64,000 bases of DNA from Lucifuga dentata. Its lineage: Eukaryota; Chordata; Actinopteri; Ophidiiformes; Bythitidae. The position numbers and the translations under genes were made by a program. The notes beneath the pieces are model-generated. The model was given only the letters and a program-made list of their open reading frames with translations. It did not search any database and was not told the DNA's origin. How positions within the stretch are numbered: position 1 is the stretch's first letter; every line of letters begins with the position of its first letter. The DNA is taken from contig VXCM01000714.1 of NCBI GenBank assembly GCA_014773175.1, positions 8,293-72,292 of the forward strand. Reading direction: 5' to 3'. Of this stretch, positions 56,942 through 64,000 are shown in pieces.

Positions 56942-58198
56942 CAGTGGTGTAAAGTTTTGAAGTAAAAATACTTACAGTACATAACTGTCAGATATCTCTA
57001 TATTATCCATCAGGCTTATGCTCATAAGTATTTTTTTTTTTTAGCATCTTTACTTGAGTATTTATATATATTTTTTTATAAACATGTTACTTTTCTCTGC
57101 TACATCTCTAAAACAAAACGCATACTTTTACTTTACTATTTTTTCCAGTACGTTTGTTACTACTACAAATAAATTTATAAAAAAGTAAGTGTTTTGTTGT
57201 AAATTCTCCATATCCAGCCAGCTGGCTAGCATAAATATATACTAACTGCGTACATTAGCATCTTACGTTAGCGGCGTATGTTAGCAAGTATATACGTTAG
57301 CGGCGTACATTAGCATCGTACATTAGCGGCGTATGTTAGCCAGTATGTACGTTAGCGGCGTATATTAGCAAGTATGTACGTTAGCGGCGTAATTAGCAAG
57401 TATGTACGTTAGCGGCGTAAATTAGCATCGTACGTTAGCGGCGTATGTTAGCAAGTATGTACGTTAGCGGGGTACATTAGCATCGTACGTTAGCAAGTAC
57501 TACGTTAGCGGCGTATGTTAGCAAGTATGTACGTTAGCGGCGTATGTTAGCAAGTATGTACGTTAGCGGGGTACATTAGCATCGTACGTTAGCAAGTACT
57601 ACGTTAGCGGCGTATGTTAGCAAGTATGTACGTTAGCGGCGTATGTTAGCAAGTATGTACGTTAGCGGGGTACATTAGCATCGTACGTTAGCAAGTACTA
57701 CGTTAGCGGCGTATGCTAGCGAGTATGTACGTTAGCGGGGTACATTAGCATCGTACAGCTAATGTGGCGTCATACGTTAGCACTGTATGTTAGCGTGTGT
57801 TAAGATGGGGATGAGATTTCTCTCATCACAGGTTGATGTTGCATAGATGATAAATTCATTGTATATTTTTTCGCTGGAGGATGATGGAACTTGATGTATA
57901 GATGATGTATAGATGATGTTACGTGACACATTTAAGCTAATAATTTGATTTTAATTGACATGCTAAGTGCTCTGAAAACTGCGATCGAGTTTAATTTTAC
58001 AATGTGCAACACAAATTTACTTTTACTTTACTTACGTGCATTTATTATCAAGAATAGTACTTTGATACTTTAATATTAACAGAAGCTCCTTAGTTACTTT
58101 TACTCAAGTATTTTTTTCTAATGGGTGAATTTTATTTAGAACAAAGTCAGTTTTTAATGACTTGATTCTACTTTTACTCAAGTACAGCTTTATCCATC
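56942..58198 (+). mobile_element. hAT-like element with internal minisatellite
   Basis: It starts CAGTGGTGTAAAGTTTTGAA, a common teleost hAT terminus. It ends near TACTCAAGTACAGCTTTATC, whose reverse complement resembles the start. The core holds the GTTAGC minisatellite (57240-57770). No transposase coding is seen. Confidence 0.6.
57240..57770. repeat. 'TTAGC' minisatellite with 99-bp higher-order unit
   Basis: Units of about 29 bp (GTACGTTAGCGGCGTATGTT then AGCAAGTAT) alternate with a variant containing GGGGTACATTAGCATCGTAC. That variant starts at 57459, 57558 and 57657, exactly 99 bp apart, then once more at about 57726. Confidence 0.85.
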
Positions 58199-58646
58199 AA
58201 TACAAGCACACACACACACGTCCACACGTGCACACACCTCTTGACAGCCACTGGTTTACATTTTTACTTCTCATTGTTTTGTAGGAAAAACATTGAGCCA
58301 AAACAGAAGAGTGAATCGTAAAATAAATAAAATGTCACTTTTAATGGTTGTTTTTCTTTCACACTCACAATCAAGCTTATAGTCTGATCACAATGAGAGA
58401 TGTTGAACATTCACCCAAACAAGATACACAGCGGTCACTTTTATCAGACAAAAAATAGATATAAATTTAAAATTTTTTTACGTTAAGCTTGGATTGTGAA
58501 ACATACACAGAGGAGCGTGCACGCCTACAAACATTGAATTTTCCACGTGCTTTTTTTTTTAACTCCTCAGAAAGTCATTTTTTTGTACCCTGGTGTCAGT
58601 GTAAAATTCTTCTTTTAAGGAAAGACAAGTCCTTTCAGTTTTTTTN

Positions 58647-58677
<31 letters not shown>

Positions 58678-59058
58678 TGTGCAAATAAGATTTGGAATCC
58701 TTCAGCGCTCAGTGTAAAAGTTCAGGATCCGCAGAGCAACAACGGCGCACTCTCTCTCTCTCTCTCTCTCTCTCTCCTGTCAGCCCCGCCCTCTCACGTT
58801 TAAATACAGCTCCTCGTTGGTTTGCCCTTTATTTTCAAGTAAAGTGCTCCTCTAGCAAAAAACCACATGGTTTGAGTTCAGCTCTCTTTTTTTTTTTTTT
58901 TNACAAACCCAACAGTCCAACGGATGAAAAAAAAGAGGTGGGAATGTCTTTTGAAGTAAGGAAAAAAAAAAGCAAAAGCCAGTGAATGAGAGGAGGTCTG
59001 AGCTGTTTGTGGAGGAAAACAGGAAGGGAAGATGAGTCTTGTAATTCCCAGCAGGAAG
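58199..59058 (-). other. Downstream of bambi: presumed 3' UTR and flank
   Basis: Part next to the stop codon should be bambi 3' UTR on the minus strand. It contains T-runs with Ns (58640-58674 and 58885-58903), a CT run (58751-58776) and a CA run near 58207-58221. Confidence 0.5.
58828..58833 (-). promoter_or_regulatory. candidate bambi poly(A) signal
   Basis: AATAAA on the minus strand, about 225 bases past the bambi stop codon. It is the first canonical hexamer seen there. Vertebrate BAMBI transcripts may have a longer 3' UTR, so the usage is uncertain. Confidence 0.3.
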
Positions 59059-59477
59059 TCATACGAATTCCAGCTTGCCATGGCCGCTGTACATCCCCCA
59101 GTGCACCAGAGACAGGATCTTGTCGTTGCCCAGGTCCGCCTGCCTCATTTTGTCACAGGTCAGGCAGCAGTTCTCATGGCCCGTGACGGGCACCATGCAC
59201 TCCAGGTCCAGCTTGGCCACGTGGCCTTTCTTGGCGTGGTGGCCATGGAAGCTGTAGTGGAGCCGCGACAGCATCTGCTGCCGCTGGTCCTGTAGCCGCT
59301 TGTTCTCACTGCGCAGCATCCGCAGCGCCAGCATGATGAGCAGCACCAGGATCAGGCTGCCGGCGATGGGGACGGCAATCACCGCCGCTCGGAACCACAC
59401 CTCTTTGGCTGATGCCAGCTCCTGAACCCGAGTCACCAGGTTCCTGTTGCTGCCCTCCGGCTGGTACCGCCCATGAT
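59059..59477 (-). CDS. bambi: bambi exon 3 (last coding exon): membrane helix and cytoplasmic tail
   Basis: This is the terminal coding exon of BMP and activin membrane-bound inhibitor, a kinase-less pseudoreceptor that dampens BMP, activin and TGF-beta signalling at the plasma membrane (family knowledge). The acceptor reads GTGTGCAG on the minus strand just above 59477, and the stop TGA is 59061-59059. The exon completes a split Asp codon and adds 138 residues. In order these are a juxtamembrane stretch (LVTRVQELASAKEVWFRA), a hydrophobic helix of about 24 residues (AAVIAVPIAGSLILVLLIML), the basic RSENKRLQDQRQQMLSRLHY segment, a Cys-containing ENCCLTCDKM motif, and the C-terminus HWGMYSGHGKLEFV. 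All of these are recognisable BAMBI blocks. There is no kinase domain, as expected for the family. The frame is intact with no stops. Teleosts can carry two bambi paralogues, and I cannot decide which this is. Confidence 0.95.
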
Positions 59478-59576
59478 CTGCACACAGACAATCATTAGTT
59501 TAACTCAGAGTTCCTCCACTGATCCACAACATCATCAACATCATGACTCCCTGTGTTTAAAGTACTGTATCTTTAT

Positions 59577-60115
59577 ACAAGACAATACAGTCTGCATGTT
59601 TAAAGCCCAATAAATACAACCTGCAGGGATGTTACGTTACCTACAACTTCCAAAACATATACCTGTATTTTAATTTCTGTTATTTTGCCAAATCCCCCAG
59701 TTTTTAAAAATCAAATGTTAAGGTGAGACATCCACCTTAAAATTCAATGTTTCACCTGATAACACATACGTCTGAATGTAGAAGGTTGTTTTTAATTTCT
59801 CAGCTGTCTTCTCCTGGGACTACATTCTCTGGTGGAGACATACATGATTCTTCCATGCAGCTCTGTGTTCAACTGGTTAAATAAAGTTACTTCAACTAAA
59901 AAATTAAACAGACATCATGTTCTGTGTGATGAATTACATATCTCAAGCATGCTTAAGTCTCTACAAGTTGATTTTAACAGCGTATTGGAATGAACTGAAA
60001 CCAATGGCAGTCTGGAAGGTAGGAAAAACAATTCTAATATTTAACATCTCCAGTGGTATATTTGGGGAAATGGTTGTCAGTAATATAACGTGTATGCAGG
60101 TTGTGTATATTGCTG
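59577..60115 (-). mobile_element. Family A copy in bambi intron 2
   Basis: Eroded ends (GACAATACAGTCTGCATGTT at left, GTGTATATTGCTGTCACCGT at right). The complete reverse interior includes CTGTTATTTTGCCAAATCCC and GGTAGGAAAAACAATTCTAA. Confidence 0.75.
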
Positions 60116-60177
60116 TCACCGTGTAGAGAGAATGACAGTGAGTTACAGAGAGAGAGAGAGAGATGAAATCAAATACT

Positions 60178-60179
60178 GA

Positions 60180-60214
<35 letters not shown>

Positions 60215-60222
60215 TATATATC
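60178..60222. repeat. TA/CA/TA microsatellite in bambi intron 2
   Basis: TATATATATATATA then CACACACACACACA then TATATATA. Confidence 0.9.
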
Positions 60223-60448
60223 ATCTTGTGTAAACCAAGAGCCACATATTAATTTGTAGTAACATAAAAGAGTCTTCAGTCCCACGAAAAGATCTTTGGT
60301 TCCTCTTTCTGTCTGTTCAGAACTCAGCAAACATGTATCCATACTCAACATGCTGCTTTGTCAAGAATATTCATTCTACAAGGCACATTCCTCCTAAGAA
60401 AATTACATGGTGCGCATATAATGAGACATCTGAACCATTTCCAAGTGC

Positions 60449-61022
60449 TTAAAGGACCATACATATGGTTTTGCATGTTTGAGCCCAATAAATAAAATCT
60501 GTATACACATTATTTTACGGACAATCGGTTCCCAAAATATATTGCTGGAGTGGCAAATATTACATTTGTTCTTCCTGCCTTCCAGTATACTATAAAAATC
60601 AACTTGTACAGACTTGAAAGGTGCTTGAGATAAATAATCCATCATAGCAAACACGACGTCTAATACAGTTTTTGTAACTTTATTTTGTAACTGTCCAACA
60701 TGGAGCTGCAAGAAAGAAAATGTATGTCTCCGCCAGGAAATGTAGTCCCTGGAGAAGATGGCTTTTACAGAGAAATTAAAAATGTCTGTCCCTTCTACAT
60801 TCGGATACAGGTGAAAAACTGAATCACCTGAACCTTTCATTTTTGTAAGATTAGGAAATTTTGAATAAATTAAAGACTAAAGATTAAATTAAATAAAGAG
60901 TATCATGAAAACTGGAATATAGTTTCATTTTTTTTTAATTAAAATGGTTGTCAGTCTCATAGCATGTATACAGATCATATTTATTGGGATTGAGCATGCA
61001 AAATTACTGGTATGGTCCTTTA
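60449..61022 (+). mobile_element. Family A copy in bambi intron 2
   Basis: TTAAAGGACCATACATATGG to ACTGGTATGGTCCTTTAC. The next bases AGGACCATACCAGTAATTTA are the start of another copy across the same target site. Confidence 0.8.
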
Positions 61023-61046
61023 CAGGACCATACCAGTAATTTATAT
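61019..61046 (+). mobile_element. Family A left-end scrap
   Basis: TTACAGGACCATACCAGTAA only. It forms a palindrome with the preceding right end (TTACTGGTATGGTCCT). Confidence 0.65.
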
Positions 61047-61251
61047 AACAGAATTTCTGGAAAACATGGAAGCAAAAAACAAAAAAGTAAAATGGGTCTC
61101 AGGTGGCCTTCATAAAGAGCAAGGTGTTTTGCTTCCGGAATACAAAAGTTGTAATCATAAAATTCACACAGACAATTTCATATTTCAGCCTCAATTAAAA
61201 AAAAAAAAAAAAAAAAAAACTTAAAATCCAGTCCTTGGGTTAAGTGCCTAC

Positions 61252-61533
61252 CTGTGGAGTCCCTGGTGTGTGCCAGGTCGTGCAGGCCTCTGTAGTTGCA
61301 CATGTCATCATGGCAGCACTCCAGCGCCGTTGGCAACGCCCCGCTGACAGCGTCCACGCCCCTCAGGCCGCAGACGTCGGCGGCGTTGGCGACGGGGTCT
61401 AAACAGCCATGCGTGAGCGGTGAGTTCACGCTGAGGGGGTCGAGCACCTTGGTGAAGCAGGCGTTCAGTTCAGACTTGCACATGTATCCAGTGGCCACAC
61501 AGTGAGGCGCGTCACAGTAACACCGTATCTCTC
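61252..61533 (-). CDS. bambi: bambi exon 2: cysteine-rich extracellular domain
   Basis: This internal exon is bounded by acceptor TTTTCAG (minus strand, just above 61533) and donor CAG/GTAGGC at 61252/61251. Both junctions are phase 1. It completes a Gly codon, encodes 93 residues and gives one base of the Asp codon finished in exon 3. The translation starts GEIRCYCDAPHCVATGYMCK and ends near the ectodomain hallmark CCHDDMCN followed by YRGLHDL. This is the three-finger TGF-beta-receptor-like fold with its CCx4CN box. The length and cysteine spacing fit vertebrate BAMBI, and exons 2 plus 3 give about 233 of the expected roughly 260 residues. The missing 26 or so N-terminal residues (signal peptide) belong to an exon 1 not found up to base 64000. 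An in-frame ATG just upstream of GEIRC spans the splice acceptor and is not a real start. Confidence 0.95.
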
Positions 61534-61649
61534 CTGAAAACACCAGAGAATAAACGTTAAGGATAAAATGATCGTTGACAGCAATAACGATTTATTACAA
61601 CAAATTATTATTGCTGTATTATTATTCACATTTCAGCTGTAAAAATACT

Positions 61650-62211
61650 AAAAGTCACTGGCGATAATGCATGTTTGAGACCAATAAATACGATCTGCAT
61701 ACATGTTATGTTACTGACAACCGTTTCCCAAAACACACTACTTGAGCGGTAAATATTAGAATTAGAGTTTTTCCTACCCTCCAGACTGGCTTCAGTTTGT
61801 TCCAGTACGTTATTTAAATAAAGTTGTAAAGACTTGAAATGTGTTTGTGATATGTAATTCATCACAGTGGATGTGATGTCTCTTAAGTTCTTTTTTTGTC
61901 CAAGTAACTTTATTTAACCAATTCAACAAAGAGCTGCACAGAAGACGATGTATGTCTCTGCCAGGAAATATAGTCCCATGAGAAGATGGCTTTTACAGAG
62001 AAATTAAAATGACTGTCCCTTCTACGATTGTGCATAAGTGCTAGCAAACAAAACATAAAATTTGAAGGTGTGTGCATCACCTGAACATTTCATTTTGGAA
62101 GATTAGGGGATCTGGCAACATAACAGGAATAACTAAAAAACAGCTGCAAGTAATGTAACGTGTAATATTTGTGGGACTTAAACTTGCAAAATCACTGGTA
62201 TGATCCTTTAA
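61650..62211 (+). mobile_element. Family A copy in bambi intron 1
   Basis: The left terminus is eroded (GTCACTGGCGATAATGCATG). The interior is complete and the right end is CACTGGTATGATCCTTTAA. Confidence 0.78.
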
Positions 62212-62959
62212 AGTGGTCCTAGGTCACCAACAGCATAAAGCACATTTAATCATACTTTTCATATGTGCTGTATGTTTACTGTTACGATAATTACAGGATG
62301 GTGTTTTGATTAGACGTTTTTCTTGCTCGGCTGCTATTTCAAGACTTACGGTAAAACCTTCTCACTTTGTATGAAAGTAAATGCATAAGATTCTGAGAGA
62401 AAGTTTATTTTACTTTATCTAATGTGTGCCTGCATATTTATATTTACTTGGAAGCCGTTGCCTTGAAAGTAATCAGGTGAGCTCAGCAATAAACAACTTT
62501 AAAGACCTTGTGGGATTATCCCAGTTTTTCATAAATTCACTAAATATGCCTTTTATTTAACAGCTTTTCGTGCAAATGACCCTTTTTTTTTTTGGCTCTG
62601 TATTGTAAAACAGGAACCTTGTAGCTTATAATTAGCGGTTTGTTTGCCAAAGTCAATTTCTTTCAACCCAAATGGAAACTCATAAAGGGGGGGGCAGTGC
62701 AGCAGACTCCTTTTCCAGTTTGCACACACATCTTTTACTTGTGGTCAGGCCTGCCTGGGGGGCGGGGTGCACAGAGGTCCCATCTAAAGCTTATCNCTCA
62801 TTACACCCCCCCACCATCATTTCAGCTTTCAAAACACAAACAAGATGAAAATGGAGAGATCTGACGGAGATCTGACACAGCTTCTGTGTAACACTCTTGA
62901 AGGGGAATTATGAGTTTTTAGGTCATTTGGTGACATGAAACATTCCCACGGACATTGAA

Positions 62960-63402
62960 TTAAAGAACCATACCAGTGGCTTTTGTCGGTTTGAGCCCAA
63001 TGTAGCACATTACGTTACTGCCAACCACTTTTTCCCAAAATGTAAAGGTATTTTTTTAGGCTTTGTGTTATTTTGCCAAATCCCCTAATCATTCAAAATC
63101 GAATGTTCAGGTGATACACAACCTTAAAATTCAATGTTTCGCCTGCTAAGGTTTTAATTTCTCTGTAAAAATCAGTTTTCTACTGGGACTATATTCCCTC
63201 ACATTTCCTGTGATGGAGTTTAAAGTCTCTACAAGTTGATTTTTGTGGCATATTGGAATGAACTGAAACCAATGGCTGCTGGAAAAACAATTTTAATATT
63301 TACTGCTGAAGTAGTATGTTTTGGAAAATGAGTGTCAATAATGTAATGTCGGTTGTATTTATTGGGCTTAAACATGCAAAATCACCAGTATTATCCTTTG
63401 AA
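62960..63402 (-). mobile_element. Family A copy in bambi intron 1, internally deleted
   Basis: TTAAAGAACCATACCAGTGG to CACCAGTATTATCCTTTGAA. The interior is deleted between GGGACTATATTCCCTCA and TTTCCTGTGATGGAGT. Confidence 0.78.
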
Positions 63403-63804
63403 TATATAATTCTCTACAATACAGAATCCTACTGATCAAAATGGCTTTAATTAAACACGATGAGTGAAAATAAATAGAAATCATTAAGGGTTGCTAACTA
63501 AAGCTAGTTTTTTGAAGCTGATGAAGAGTGAACTCCTCTTCGTCTCCAGTCTGTAATGGCTGTTTGAAAGCAGCAGGAGCACATTCATCAGATCAGTGTT
63601 TTCCCCTTTCAAACAGCAGCAGCCATGCAGGTCATTTGGAGAAGATTTCATTAGGAAGGAGAGGCCCCACTGTGGGCTGAGGGGGGCAGACACAGGCCCA
63701 GAGCTCAAACTTTTGGCCGCAAGTTGCTGTGAATGGCAGAAATGAAACAAGCCTTAAAAATAAGACTGGATTCATTTTGCTTTCATAAAATTGGGTTTTG
63801 AGAT

Positions 63805-64000
63805 CATTGCCTCAGCAAAGAACACTGTGTGATCACTGGTGTTTGTTAAGGATATCTCAAAAAGTTATGGATGGATTTGGATGAAACAATGATTGCATTT
63901 TGGAGGTGATCTGGATCATATTCAAGATCCAGAATCCAGAAGGATTTATTTACCTCAGCCAAAGAGGTTATGAGATCACCAGCATTTGTTTGTCTGTCTG
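63805..64000. repeat. Fragment of a widespread fish repeat
   Basis: GGATATCTCAAAAAGTTATG then GATGGATTTGGATGAAACAA, with TTTGTTTGTCTGTCTG at the edge, is a familiar teleost interspersed repeat. It continues past the window. Confidence 0.45.

Larger units (their letters stand above)
59478..61251 (-). other. bambi: bambi intron 2, largely made of family A elements
   Basis: This 1774-bp intron lies between the two coding exons. It has a GT donor at 61251-61250 and an AG acceptor at 59479-59478 (minus strand). It contains a degraded family A copy (59577-60115), a two-ended copy (60449-61022) and a terminal-repeat scrap (61019-61046). It also holds a TA/CA microsatellite (60178-60222) and an A-run (61198-61219) close to the donor. 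Confidence 0.85.
61534..64000 (-). other. bambi: bambi intron 1 (partial), no exon 1 found
   Basis: The sequence upstream of exon 2 on the minus strand was read for a short signal-peptide exon ending in a donor with phase 1. No convincing candidate was seen. The interval holds family A copies (61650-62211 and 62960-63402), a C/G-run stretch near 62680-62810 with one N, and part of a widespread fish repeat at the far right. Exon 1 and the promoter are inferred to lie beyond the window. Confidence 0.6.

Noticed and set aside
62340..62380. bambi exon 1 candidate next to a GTAAGT-like donor
   Set aside because: The minus-strand translation before the donor (MHLLSYKVRRF) is not a signal peptide like BAMBI, and the donor phase would change the conserved Gly.
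63484..63750. 88-codon minus-strand open frame in bambi intron 1
   Set aside because: No similarity to any family I recognise and no splice or start context linking it to bambi.

Overview
The window looks like teleost fish nuclear DNA. It carries part of one vertebrate protein gene, bambi, on the minus strand near the right end. The rest is intergenic and intronic sequence filled with fish-type interspersed repeats, very long CA/GA microsatellites, and draft-assembly gaps. There are no operons, CRISPR arrays or RNA genes.

Gene content: bambi (BMP and activin membrane-bound inhibitor) is present as exon 3 (59059-59477, to the stop codon) and exon 2 (61252-61533). Clean GT/AG junctions, both in phase 1, join them. 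Together they encode about 233 residues: the cysteine-rich ectodomain, one membrane helix and the short cytoplasmic tail. The signal-peptide exon was not found and should lie beyond base 64000. No other host gene could be supported.

Repeat layout: the dominant component is one TTAA-flanked inverted-repeat element, called family A here, of about 600 bp. Its ends read TTAA-AGGACCATAC and GTATGGTCCT-TTAA. By eye I count about 26 copies with both ends and a dozen fragments on both strands, roughly 16 kb or a quarter of the window. Two copies share one TTAA, one copy sits exactly in a TTAA inside an older copy, and several carry other elements. The copy at 23161-23817 contains about 63 codons of a THAP zinc-finger domain directly behind its left terminal repeat. 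It looks like an internally deleted relic of the autonomous transposon. Target site, termini and THAP domain together suggest a Kolobok-type element (inference).

Other repeats: hAT-like elements, two of them with exact 8-bp target duplications (1539-1601 and 45089-45328); a piggyBac-like element (6160-6372); a GGGGCAGATTCATAAA-ended family (C) and further families D to H; a tRNA-SINE-like insertion (20839-21146); a LINE/SINE tail (15985-16285); and minisatellites with higher-order structure (45337-46030 and 57240-57770). Region by region: 0-10 kb is microsatellites and family A; 9.6-12.2 kb is a family C copy split by two other elements; 31-32.5 kb holds an 886-N gap between inverted minisatellite arms; 42-43 kb holds inverted-repeat elements; 44.9-46 kb is a 43-bp minisatellite; 53-54.2 kb is a GC-rich repeat; 56.9-58.2 kb is a hAT with a minisatellite; 59-64 kb is bambi with family A copies in both introns.

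Assembly quality: at least eleven single-N positions are flanked by direct repeats of about 61-67 bp, which look like unmerged contig overlaps rather than biology.
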